Shown here: one piece after another, positions 12,208 to 25,700 of the stretch
How positions within the stretch are numbered: position 1 is the first letter of the stretch
How the letters are laid out: the number at the start of each line of letters is the position of its first letter
Assembly: GCA_035048495.1 (NCBI GenBank)
Contig: JASUTR010000052.1
Span: forward strand, 1 to 64,000
Source of the DNA: Euptelea pleiosperma
Lineage: Eukaryota; Streptophyta; Magnoliopsida; Ranunculales; Eupteleaceae
Direction: 5' to 3'
Length of the DNA stretch: 64,000 nucleotides
Notes under the pieces: model-generated
What the model was told of the DNA's origin: nothing
Databases searched by the model: none
What the model saw: only the letters and a program-made list of their open reading frames with translations
Program-made: the position numbers and the translations under genes

Positions 12208-13977
12208 TCACAAGTTATAGGCTTCGGAATGTAACACACAAACTGAGTCTAATTTGAGACGTTCACGCACGGATGGAGCAAACTTGTTTCGACTGTCCCG
12301 AATCTTGTTCTAACACTTCAAATGTGTTGAAACAATAGTAATGGAAGAATTCTAGTCTAATTACAAGGTTCGATTGCGAAAAAGTCACAAGTTATAGGCT
12401 TCGGAATGTAACACACAAACTGAGTCCAATTTGAGACGTTGACGCACGGATGGAGCTAACTTGTTTCGCCTATCCCGAAACTTGTTCCAATACTTCAAAT
12501 GTGTTGAAACAATAATAATGGAAGAGTTTGAGTCCAATTACGAGGTCCGGTTCTGAAAAAGTCACAAGTTATAGGCTTCGGAATGTAACACACAAACTGA
12601 GTCCAATTTGAGACGTTGACGCACGGATGGAGCTAACTTGTTTTGACTGTCAAGAATCTTGTTTCAACACTTCAAATGTGTTGCAACAATAGTAATGGAA
12701 GAGTTTGAGTCCAATTACGAGGTCCGGTTGCGAAAAAGTCACAAGTTATAGGCTTCGGAATGTAACATACAAACTAAGTCCAATTTGAGACGTTGACGCA
12801 CGGATGGAGCTAACTTGTTTCGACAGTGATAAATCTTGTTCCAACACTTCAATTGTGTTGAAACAATTGTAATGGAAGAATTCGAGTCTAATTAGGAGGT
12901 CCGGTTGTGAAAAAGCCAAAAGTTATAGGCTTCGGAATGTAACACACAAACTGAGTCTAATTTGAGACGTTCACGCACGGATGGAGCAAACTTGTTTCGA
13001 CTGTCCCGAATCTTGTTCTAACACTTCAAATGTGTTGAAACAATAGTAATGGAAGAATTCTAGTCTAATTACAAGGTTCGATTGCGAAAAAGTCACAAGT
13101 TATAGGCTTCGGAATGTAACACACAAACTGAGTCCAATTTGAGACGTTGACGCACGGATGGAGCTAACTTGTTTCGCCTATCCCGAAACTTGTTCCAATA
13201 CTTCAAATGTGTTGAAATAATAATAATGGAAGAGTTTGAGTCCAATTACGAGGTCCGGTTCCGAAAAAGTCACAAGTTATAGGCTTCGGAATGTAACACA
13301 CAAACTGAGTCCAATTTGAGACGTTGACGCACGGATGGAGCTAACTTGTTTTGACTGTCACGAATCTTGTTTCAACACTTCAAATGTGTTGCAACAATAG
13401 TAATGGAAGAGTTTGAGTCCAATTACGAGGTCCGGTTGCGAAAAAGTCACAAGTTATAGGCTTCGGAATGTAACACACAAACTGAATGCAATTTGAGACG
13501 TTGACGCACGGATGGAGCTAACTTGTTTCGCCTATCCCGAATCTTATTCCAATACTTCAAATGTGTTGAAACAATAATAATGGAAGAGTTTGAGTTTAAT
13601 TACGAGGTCCGATTGCGAAAAAGTCACAAGTTATAGGCTTCGGAATGTAACACACAAACTGAGTCCAATTTGAGACGTTGACGAACGGATGGAGCTAACT
13701 TGTTTTGACTATCACGAATCTTGTTTCAACACTTCAAATGTGTTGCAACAATAGTAATGGAAGAGTTTGAGTCCAATTACGAGGTCCGGTTGCGAAAAAT
13801 TCACAAGTTATAGGCTTCGGAATGTAACACACAAACTGAGTCCAATTTGAGACGTTGACGCACGGATGGAGCTAACTTGTTTCGACAGTGATAAATCTTG
13901 TTCCAACACTTCAATTGTGTTGAAACAATTGTAATGGAAGAATTCGAGTCTAATTACGAGGTCCGGTTGTGAAAAAG
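12031..13977 (+). repeat. 11-monomer HOR unit, left domain, copy b
   Basis: This is the counterpart of 7,606-9,552, 25 monomers downstream, with the same class order. Its last monomer (13,801-13,977) is a fusion: the head looks like class U (aacacac) and the tail like class P. In the second 15-kb copy this position holds three separate monomers, U-V-P (28,493-29,023). Confidence 0.82.
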
Positions 13978-16900
13978 TCACAAGTTATAGGCTTCGGAAT
14001 GTAACACACAAACTGAGTCCAATTTGAGACATTGACGCACGGATGGAGCTAACTTGTTTTGACTGTCACGAATCTTGTTTCAACACTTCAAATGTGTTGC
14101 AACGATAGTAATGGAAGAGTTTGAGTCCAATTACGAGGTCCGGTTGCGAAAAATTCACAAGTTATAGGCTTCGGAATGTAACACACAAACTGAGTCCAAT
14201 TTGAGACGTTCACGCACGGATGGAGCTAACTTGTTTCGACTGTCCCGAATCTTATTCCAACAATTCCACTGTGTTGAAACAATAGTAATGGAAGAATTCG
14301 AGTCTAATTACGAGGTTCGGTTGCAAAAAAGTCACAAGTTATAGGCTTCGGAATGTAACATACAAACTGAGTCCAATTTGAGACGTTGACGCACGGATGG
14401 AGCTAACTTGTTTCGACAGTGATAAATCTTGTTCCAACACTTCAATTGTGTTGAAACAATTGTAATGGAAGAATTCGAGTCTAATTACGAGGTCCGGTTG
14501 TGAAAAAGTCACAAGTTATAGGCTTCGGAATGTAACACACAAACTGAGTCCAATTTGAGACGTTGACGCACGGATGGAGCTAACTTGTTTTGACTGTCAC
14601 GAATCTTGTTTCAACACTTCAAATGTGTTGCAACGATAGTAATGGAAGAGTTTGAGTCCAATTACGAGGTCCGGTTGCGAAAAAGTCACAAGTTATAGGC
14701 TTCGGAATGTAACACACAAACTGAGTCCAATTTGAGACGTTGACGCACGGATGGAGCTAAGTTGTTTCGCCTATCCCGAATCTTGTTCCAATACTTCAAA
14801 TGTGTTGAAACAATAATAATGGAAGAGTTTGAGTCCAATTACGAGGTCCGGTTGCGAAAAATTCACAAGTTATAGGCTTCGGAAAGTAACACACAAACTG
14901 AGTCCAATTTGAGACGTTGACGCACGGATGGAGCTAACTTGTTTCGACAGTCATAAATCTTGTTCAAACACTTCAAATGTTTTGAAACAATTGTAATGGA
15001 AGAATTCGAGTCTAATTACGAGGTTCGGTTGCGAAAAAGTCACAAGTTATAGGCTTCGGAATGTAACACACAAACTGAGTCCAATTTGAGACGTTCACGA
15101 ACGGATGGAGCTAACTTGTTTCGACTGTCCCGAATCTTGTTCCAACACTTCAAATGTGTTGAAACAATAGTAATGGAAGAATTCAAGTCTAATTACGAGG
15201 TTCAGTTGCGAAAAAGTCACAAGTTATAGGCTTCGGAATGTAACATACAAACTGAGTCCAATTTGAGACGTTGACGCACGGATGGAGCTAACTTGTTTCG
15301 ACAGTGATAAATCTTGTTCCAACACTTCAATTGTGTTGAAACAATTGTAATGGAAGAATTCGAGTCTAATTACTAGGTCCGGTTGTGAAAAAGCCACAAG
15401 TTATAGGCTTCGGAATGTAACACACAAACTGAGTCTAATTTGAGACGTTCACGCACGGATGGAGCAAACTTGTTTCGACTGTCCCGAATCTTGTTCTAAC
15501 ACTTCAAATGTGTTGAAACAATAGTAATGGAAGAATTCTAGTCTAATTACAAGGTTCGATTGCGAAAAAGTCACAAGTTATAGGCTTCGGAATGTAACAC
15601 ACAAACTGAGTCCAATTTGAGACGTTGACGCACGGATGGAGCTAACTTGTTTCGCCTATCCCGAAACTTGTTCCAATACTTCAAATGTGTTGAAACAATA
15701 ATAATGGAAGAGTTTGAGTCCAATTACGAGGTCCGGTTCCGAAAAAGTCACAAGTTATAGGCTTCGGAATGTAACACACAAACTGAGTCCAATTTGAGAC
15801 GTTGACGCACGGATGGAGCTAACTTGTTTCGCCTATCCCGAAACTTGTTCCAATACTTCAAATGTGTTGAAATAATAATAATGGAAGAGTTTGAGTCCAA
15901 TTACGAGGTCCGGTTCCGAAAAAGTCACAAGTTATAGGCTTCGGAATGTAACACACAAACTGAGTCCAATTTGAGACGTTGACGCACGGATGGAGCTAAC
16001 TTGTTTTGACTGTCACGAATCTTGTTTCAACACTTCAAATGTGTTGCAACAATAGTAATGGAAGAGTTTGAGTCCAATTACGAGGTCCGGTTCCGAAAAA
16101 GTCACAAGTTATAGGCTTCGGAATGTAACACACAAACTGAGTCCAATTTGAGACGTTGACGCACGGATGGAGCTAACTTGTTTCGACAGTCATAAATCTT
16201 GTTCAAACACTTCAAATGTTTTGAAACAATTGTAATGGAAGAATTCGAGTCTAATTACGAGGTCCGATTGCGAAAAAGTCACAAGTTTATAGGCTTCGGA
16301 ATGTAACACACAAATTGAGTCCAATTTGAGACGTTCACGAACGGATGGAGCTAACTTGTTTCGACTATCCCGAATCTTGTTCCAACACTTCAAATGTGTT
16401 GAAACAATAGTAATGGAAGAATTCGAGTCTAATTACGAGGTTCGGTTGCGAAAAAGTCACAAGTTATAGGCTTCGGAATGTAACACACAAACTGAATCCA
16501 ATTTGAGACGTTGACGCACGGATGGAGCTAACTTGTTTCGCCTATCCCGAATCTTGTTCCAATACTTCAAATGTGTTGAAACAATAATAATGGAAGAGTT
16601 TGAGTTTAATTACGAAGTCCGATTGCGAAAAAGTCACAAGTTATAGGCTTCGGAATGTAACACACAAACTGAGTCCAATTTGAGACGTTGACGCACGGAT
16701 GGAGCTAACTTGTTTTGACTATCACGAATCTTCTTTCAACACTTCAAATGTGTTGCAACAATAGTAATGGAAGAGTTTGAGTCTAATTACGAGGTCCGGT
16801 TGCGAAAAATTCACAAGTTATAGGCTTCGGAATGTAACACACAAACTGAGTCCAATTTGAGATGTTGACGCACGGATGGAGCTAACTAGTTTCGACAGTC

Positions 16901-19719
16901 ATAAATCTTGTTCAAACACTTCAAATATTTTGAAACAATTGTAATGGAAGAATTCGAGTCTAATTACGACGTCCGGTTGCGAAAAAGTCACAAGTTATAG
17001 GCTTCGGAATGTAACACACAAACTGAGTCCAATTTGAGACGTTGACGCACGGATGGAGCTAAGTTGTTTCGCCTATCCCGAATCTTGTTCCAATACTTCA
17101 AATGTGTTGAAACAATAATAATGGAAGAGTTTGAGTCCAATTACGAGGTCCGGTTGCGAAAAATTCACAAGTTATAGGCTTCGGAAAGTAACACACAAAC
17201 TGAGTCCAATTTGAGACGTTGACGCACGGATGGAGCTAACTTGTTTCGACAGTCATAAATCTTGTTCAAACACTTCAAATGTTTTGAAACAATTGTAATG
17301 GAAGAATTCGAGTCTAATTACGAGGTCCGGTTGCGAAAAAGTCACAAGTTATAGGCTTCGGAATGTAACACACAAACTGAGTCCAATTTGAGACGTTCAC
17401 GAACGGATGGAGCTAACTTGTTTCGACTGTCCCGAATCTTGTTCCAACACATCAAATGTGTTGAAACAATAGTAATGGAAGAATTCGAGTCTAATTACGA
17501 GGTTCGGTTGCGAAAAAGTCACAAGTTATAGGCTTCGGAATGTAACATACAAACTGAGTCCAATTTGAGACGTTGACGCACGGATGGAGCTAACTTGTTT
17601 CGACAGTGATAAATCTTGTTCCAACACTTCAATTGTGTTGAAACAATTGTAATGGAAGAATTCGAGTCTAATTACGAGGTCCGGTTGTTAAAAAGCCACA
17701 AGTTATAGGCTTCGGAATGTAACACACAAACTGAGTCTAATTTGAGACGTTCACGCACGGATGGAGCAAACTTGTTTCGACTGTCCCGAATCTTGTTCTA
17801 ACACTTCAAATGTGTTGAAACAATAGTAATGGAAGAATTCTAGTCTAATTACAAGGTTCGATTGCGAAAAAGTCACAAGTTATAGGCATCGGAATGTAAC
17901 ACACAAACTGAGTCCAATTTGAGACGTTGACGCACGGATGGAGCTAACTTGTTTTGACTGTCACGAATCTTGTTTCAACACTTCCAATGTCTTGCAACGA
18001 TAGTAATGGAAGAGTTTGAGTCCAATTACGAGGTCCGGTTGCGAAAAATTTACAAGTTATAGGCTTCGGAATGTAACACACAAACTGAGTCCAATTTGAG
18101 ACGTTCACGCACGGATGGAGCTAACTTGTTTCGACTATCCCGAATCTTGTTCCAACAATTCCAATGTGTTGAAACAATAGTAATGGAAGAATTCGAGTCT
18201 AATTACGAGGTTCGGTTGCGAAAAAGTCACAAGTTATAGGCTTCGGAATGTAACATACAAACTGAGTCCAATTTGAGACGTTGACGCACGGATGCAGCTA
18301 ACTTGTTTCGACAGTGATAAATCTTGTTCCAACACTTCAATTGTGTTGAAACAATTGTAATTGAAGAATTCGAGTCTAATTACGAGGTCCGGTTGTGAAA
18401 AAGTCACAAGTTATAGGCTTCGGAATGTAACACACAAACTGAGTCCAATTTGAGACGTTGACGCACGGATGGAGCTAACTTGTTTTGACTGTCACGAATC
18501 TTGTTTCAACACTTCAAATGTGTTGCAACGATAGTAATGGAAGAGTTTGAGTCCAATTACGAGGTCCGGTTGCGAAAATGTCACAAGTTATAGGCTTCGG
18601 AATGTAACACACAAACTGAGTCCAATTTGAGACGTTGACGCACGGATGGAGCTAACTTGTTTCGCCTATCCCGAATCTTGTTCCAATACTTCAAATGTGT
18701 TGAAACAATAATAATGGAAGAGTTTGAGTCCAATTACGGGGTCCGGTTGCGAAAAATTCACAAGTTATAGGCTTCGGAATGTAACACACAAACTGAGTCC
18801 AATTTGAGACGTTGACGCACGGATGGAGCTAACTTGTTTCGACAGTCATAAATCTTGTTCAAACACTTCAAATGTTTTGAAACACTTGTAATGGAAGAAT
18901 TCGAGTCTAATTACGAGGTCCGGTTGCGAAAAAGTCACAAGTTATAGGCTTCGGAATGTAACACACAAACTGAGTCCAATTTGAGACGTTCACGAACGGA
19001 TGGAGCTAACTTGTTTCGACTGTCCCGAACCTTGTTCCAACACTTCAAATGTGTTGAAACAATAGTAATGGAAGAATTCGAGTCTAATTACGAGGTTCGG
19101 TTGCGAAAAAGTCACAAGTTATAGGCTTCGGAATGTAACATACAAACTGAGTCCAATTTGAGACGTTGACGCACGGATGGAGCTAACTTGTTTCGACAGT
19201 GATAAATCTTGTTCCAACACTTCAATTGTGTTGAAACAATTGTAATGGAAGAATTCGAGTCTAATTACGAGGTCCGGTTGTGAAAAAGCCAGAAGTTATA
19301 GGCTTCGGAATGTAACACACAAACTGAGTCTAATTTGAGACGTTCACGCACGGATGGAGCAAACTTGTTTCGACTGTCCCGAATCTTGTTCTAACACTTC
19401 AAATGTGTTGAAACAATAGTAATGGAAGAATTCTAGTCTAATTACAAGGTTCGATTGCGAAAAAGTCACAAGTTATAGGCTTCGGAATGTAACACACAAA
19501 CTGAGTCCAATTTTAGACGTTGACGCGCGGATGGAGCTAACTTGTTTCGCCTATCCCGAAACTTGTTCCAATACTTCAAATGTGTTGAAACAATAATAAT
19601 GGAAGAGTTTGAGTCCAATTACGAGGTCCGGTTCCGAAAAAGTCACAAGTTATAGGCTTCGGAATGTAACACACAAACTGAGTCCAATTTGAGACGTTGA
19701 CGCACGGATGGAGCTAACT

Positions 19720-22700
19720 TGTTTCGACAGTCATAAATCTTGTTCAAACACTTCAAATGTTTTGAAACAATTGTAATGGAAGAATTCGAGTCTAATTACG
19801 AGGTTCGGTTGCGAAAAAGTCACAAGTTATAGGCTTCGGAATGTAACACACAAACTGAGTCCAATTTGAGACGTTCACGAACGGATGGAGCTAACTTGTT
19901 TCGACTGTTCCGAATCTTGTTCCAACACTTCAAATGTGTTGAAACAATAGTAATGGAAGAATTCGAGTCTAATTACGAGGTTCGGTTGCGAAAAAGTCAC
20001 AAGTTATAGGCTTCGGAATGTAACATACAAACTGAGTCCAATTTGAGACGTTGACGCACGGATGGAGCTAACTTGTTTCGACAGTGATAAATCTTGTTCC
20101 AACACTTCAATTGTGTTGAAACAATTGTAATGGAAGAATTCGAGTCTAATTACGAGGTCCGGTTGTGAAAAAGTCACAAGTTATAGGCTTCGGAATGTAA
20201 CACACAAACTGAGTCCAATTTGAGACGTTGACGCACGGATGGAGCTAACTTGTTTTGACTGTCACGAATCTTGTTTCAACACTTCAAATGTGTTGCAACG
20301 ATAGTAATGGAAGAGTTTGAGTCCAATTACGAGGTCCGGTTGCGAAAAATTCACAAGTTATAGGCTTCGGAATGTAACACACAAACTGAGTCTAATTTGA
20401 GACGTTCACGCACGGATGGAGCAAACTTGTTTCGACTGTCCCGAATCTAGTTCTAACACTTCAAATGTGTTCAAACAATAGTAATGGAAGAATTCTAGTC
20501 TAATTACAAGGTTCGATTGCGAAAAAGTCACAAGTTATAGGCTTCGGAATGTAACACACAAACTGAGTCCAATTTGAGACGTTGACGCACGGATGGAGCT
20601 AACTTGTTTCGCCTATCCCGAAACTTGTTCCAATACTTCAAATGTGTTGAAACAATAATAATGGAAGAGTTTGAGTCCAATTACGAGGTCCGGTTCCGAA
20701 AAAGTCACAAGTTATAGGCTTCGGAATGTAACACACAAACTGAGTCCAATTTGAGACGTTGACGCACGGATGGAGCTAACTTGTTTTGACTGTCACGAAT
20801 CTTGTTTCAACACTTCAAATGTGTTGCAACAATAGTAATGGAAGAGTTTGAGTCCAATTACGAGGTCCGGTTGCGAAAAAGTCACAAGTTATAGGCTTCG
20901 GAATGTAACATACAAACTGAGTCCAATTTGAGACGTTGACGCACGGATGGAGCTAACTTGTTTCGACAGTGATAAATCTTGTTCCAACACTTCAATTGTG
21001 TTGAAACAATTGTAATGGAAGAATTCGAGTCTAATTACGAGGTCCGGTTGTGAAAAAGCCAAAAGTTATAGGCTTCGGAATGTAACACACAAACTGAGTC
21101 TAATTTGAGACGCTCACGCACGGATGGAGCAAACTTGTTTCGACTGTCCCGAGTCTTGTTCTAACACTTCAAATGTGTTGAAACAATAGTAATGGAAGAA
21201 TTCTAGTCTAATTACAAGGTTCGATTGCGAAAAAGTCACAAGTTATAGGCTTCGGAATGTAACACACAAACTGAGTCCAATTTGAGACGTTGACGCACGG
21301 ATGGAGCTAACTTGTTTTGCCTATCCCGAAACTTGTTCCAATACTTCAAATGTGTTGAAACAATAATAATGGAAGAGTTTGAGTCTAATTACGAGGTCCG
21401 GTTCCGAAAAAGTCACAAGTTATAGGCTTCGGAATGTAACACACAAACTGAGTCCAATTTGAGACGTTGACGCACGGATGGAGCTAACTTGTTTTGACTG
21501 TCACGAATCTTGTTTCAACACTTCAAATGTGTTGCAACAATAGTAATGGAAGAGTTTGAGTCCAATTACGAGGTCCGGTTGCGAAAAAGTCACAAGTTAT
21601 AGGCTTCGGAATGTAACACACAAACTGAATCCAATTTGAGACGTTGACGCACGGATGGAGCTAACTTGTTTCGCCTATCCCGAATCTTGTTCCAATACTT
21701 CAAATGTGTTGAAACAATAATAATGGAAGAGTTTGAGTTTAATTACGAGGTCCGATTGCGAAAAAGTCACAAGTTATAGGCTTCGGAATGTAACACACAA
21801 ACTGAGTCCAATTTGAGACGTTGACGAACGGATGGAGCTAACTTGTTTTGACTATCACGAATCTTGTTTCAACACTTCAAATGTGTTGCAACAATAGTAA
21901 TGGAAGAGTTTGAGTCCAATTACGAGGTCCGGTTGCGAAAAATTCACAAGTTATAGGCTTCGGAATGTAACATACAAACTGAGTCCAATTTGAGACGTTG
22001 ACGAACGGATGGAGCTAACTTGTTTTGACTATCACGAATCTTGTTTCAACACTTCAAATGTGTTGCAACAATAGTAATGGAAGAGTTTGAGTCCAATTAC
22101 GAGGTCCGGTTGCGAAAAATTCACAAGTTATAGGCTTCGGAATGTAACATACAAACTGAGTCCAATTTGAGACGTTGACGCACGGATGGAGCTAACTTGT
22201 TTCGCCTATCCCGAAACTTGTTCCAATACTTCAAATGTGTTGAAACAATAATAATGAAAGAGTTTGAGTCCAATTACGAGGTCCGGTTCCGAAAAAGTCA
22301 CAAGTTATAGGCTTCGGAATGTAACACACAAACTGAGTCCAATTTGAGACGTTGACGCACGGATGGAGCTAACTTGTTTTGACTGTCACGAATCTTGTTT
22401 CAACACTTCAAATGTGTTGCAACGATAGTAATGGAAGAGTTTGAGTCCAATTACGAGGTCCGGATGCGAAAAATTCACAAGTTATAGGCTTCGGAATGTA
22501 ACACACAAACTGAGTCTAATTTGAGACGTTCACGCACGGATGGAGCAAACTTGTTTCGACTGTCCTGAATCTAGTTCTAACACTTCAAATGTGTTGAAAC
22601 AATAGTAATGGAAGAATTCTAGTCTAATTACAAGGTTCGATTGCGAAAAAGTCACAAGTTATAGGCTTCGGAATGTAACACACAAACTGAGTCCAATTTG

Positions 22701-25700
22701 AGACGTTGACGCACGGATGGAGCTAACTTGTTTCGCCTATCCCGAAACTTGTTCCAATACTTCAAATGTGTTGAAACAATAATAATGGAAGAGTTTGAGT
22801 CCAATTACGAGGTCTGGTTCCGAAAAAGTCACAAGTTATAGGCTTCGGAATGTAACACACAAACTGAGTCCAATTTGAGACGTTGACGCACGGATGGAGC
22901 TAACTTGTTTTGACTGTCACGAATCTTGTTTCAACACTTCAAATGTGTTGCAACAATAGTAATGGAAGAGTTTGAGTCCAATTACGAGGTCCGGTTGCGA
23001 AAAAGTCACAAGTTATAGGCTTCGGAATGTAACATACAAACTGAGTCCAATTTGAGACGTTGACGCACGGATGGAGCTAACTTGTTTCGACAGTGATAAA
23101 TCTTGTTCCAACACTTCAATTGTGTTGAAACAATTGTAATGGAAGAATTCGAGTCTAATTAGGAGGTCCGGTTGTGAAAAAGCCAAAAGTTATAGGCTTC
23201 GGAATGTAACACACAAACTGAGTCTAATTTGAGACGTTCACGCACGGATGGAGCAAACTTGTTTCGACTGTCCCGAATCTTGTTCTAACACTTCAAATGT
23301 GTTGAAACAATAGTAATGGAAGAATTCTAGTCTAATTACAAGGTTCGATTGCGAAAAAGTCACAAGTTATAGGCTTCGGAATGTAACACACAAACTGAGT
23401 CCAATTTGAGACGTTGACGCACGGATGGAGCTAACTTGTTTCGCCTATCCCGAAACTTGTTCCAATACTTCAAATGTGTTGAAACAATAATAATGGAAGA
23501 GTTTGAGTCCAATTACGAGGTCCGGTTCCGAAAAAGTCACAAGTTATAGGCTTCGGAATGTAACACACAAACTGAGTCCAATTTGAGACGTTGACGCACG
23601 GATGGAGCTAACTTGTTTTGACTGTCACGAATCTTGTTTCAACACTTCAAATGTGTTGCAACAATAGTAATGGAAGAGTTTGAGTCCAATTACGAGGTCC
23701 GGTTGCGAAAAAGTCACAAGTTATAGGCTTCGGAATGTAACACACAAACTGAATCCAATTTGAGACGTTGACGCACGGATGGAGCTAACTTGTTTCGCCT
23801 ATCCCGAATCTTATTCCAATACTTCAAATGTGTTGAAACAATAATAATGGAAGAGTTTGAGTTTAATTACGAGGTCCGATTGCGAAAAAGTCACAAGTTA
23901 TAGGCTTCGGAATGTAACACACAAACTGAGTCCAATTTGAGACGTTGACGAACGGATGGAGCTAACTTGTTTTGACTATCACGAATCTTGTTTCAACACT
24001 TCAAATGTGTTGCAACAATAGTAATGGAAGAGTTTGAGTCCAATTACGAGGTCCGGTTGCGAAAAATTCACAAGTTATATGCTTCGGAATGTAACATACA
24101 AACTGAGTCCAATTTGAGACGTTGACGCACGGATGGAGCTAACTTGTTTCGACAGTGATAAATCTTGTTCCAACACTTCAATTGTATTGAAACAATTGTA
24201 ATGGAAGAATTCGAGTCTAATTACGAGGTCCGGTTGGGAAAAAGTCACAAGTTATAGGCTTCGGAATGTAACACACAAACTGAGTCCAATTTGAGACGTT
24301 GACGCACGGATGGAGCTAACTTGTTTCGACAGTGATAAATCTTGTTCCAACACTTCAATTGTATTGAAACAATTGTAATGGAAGAATTCGAGTCTAATTA
24401 CGAGGTCCAGTTGCGAAAAAGTCACAAGTTATAGGCTTCGGAATGTAACACACAAACTGAGTCCAATTTGAGACGTTCACGCACGGATGGAGCTAACTTG
24501 TTTCGACTGTCCCGAATCTTGTTCCAACACTTCAAATGTGTTGAAACAATTGTAATGGAAGAATTCGAGTCTAATTACGAGGTTCGGTTGCGAAAAAGTC
24601 ACAAGTTATAGGCTTCGGAATGTAACATACAAACTGAGTCCAATTTGAGACGTTGACGCACGGATGGAGCTAACTTGTTTCGACAGTGATAAATCTTGTT
24701 CCAACACTTCAATTGTGTTGAAACAATTGTAATGGAAGAATTCGAGTCTAATTACGAGGTCCGGTTGTGAAAAAGCCAAAAGTTATAGGCTTCGGAATGT
24801 AACACACAAACTGAGTCTAATTTGAGACGTTCACGCACGGATGGAGCAAACTTGTTTCGACTGTCCCGAGTCTTGTTCTAACACTTCAAATGTGTTGAAA
24901 CAATAGTAATGGAAGAATTCTAGTCTAATTACACGGTTCGATTGCGAAAAAGTCACAAGTTATAGGCTTCGGAATGTAACACACAAACTGAGTCCAATTT
25001 GAGACGTTGACGCACGGATGGAGCTAACTTGTTTCGCCTATCCCGAAACTTGTTCCAATACTTCAAATGTGTTGAAACAATAATAATGGAAGAGTTTGAG
25101 TCTAATTACGAGGTCCGGTTCCGAAAAAGTCACAAGTTATAGGCTTCGGAATGTAACACACAAACTGAGTCCAATTTGAGACGTTAACGCACGGATGGAG
25201 CTAACTTGTTTTGACTGTCACGAATCTTGTTTCAACACTTCAAATGTGTTGCAACAATAGTAATGGAAGAGTTTGAGTCCAATTACGAGGTCCGGTTACG
25301 AAAAAGTCACAAGTTATAGGCTTCGGAATGTAACACACAAACTGAATCCAATTTGAGACGTTGACGCACGGATGGAGCTAACTTGTTTCGCCTATCCCGA
25401 ATCTTGTTCCAATACTTCAAATGTGTTGAAACAATAATAATGGAAGAGTTTGAGTTTAATTACGAGGTCCGATTGCGAAAAAGTCACAAGTTATAGGCTT
25501 CGGAATGTAACACACAAACTGAGTCCAATTTGAGACGTTGACGAACGGATGGAGCTAACTTGTTTTGACTATCACGAATCTTGTTTCAACACTTCAAATG
25601 TGTTGCAACAATAGTAATGGAAGAGTTTGAGTCCAATTACGAGGTCCGGTTGCGAAAAATTCACAAGTTATATGCTTCGGAATGTAACATACAAACTGAG

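Larger units (their letters stand above)
4780..19720 (+). repeat. 15-kb super-repeat, copy 1 (84 monomers)
   Basis: This segment is repeated directly downstream with the same order of monomer classes and the same private mutations. Offsets between matching landmarks are 14,869 (5,575 to 20,444), 14,692 (7,771 to 22,463) and 15,046 (14,031 to 29,077; 16,190 to 31,236; 17,885 to 32,931), which are 84, 83 and 85 monomers plus one base. The left breakpoint lies between about 4,777 and 4,862: further left, the preceding monomer is a different class from its counterpart. The right end is the junction with copy 2, within 19,645-19,724. Breakpoints fall at equivalent positions of the monomer, as expected for unequal crossover. 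Compared with copy 2 it has one extra monomer (7,429-7,605) and lacks two near 13.9 kb. Confidence 0.9.
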
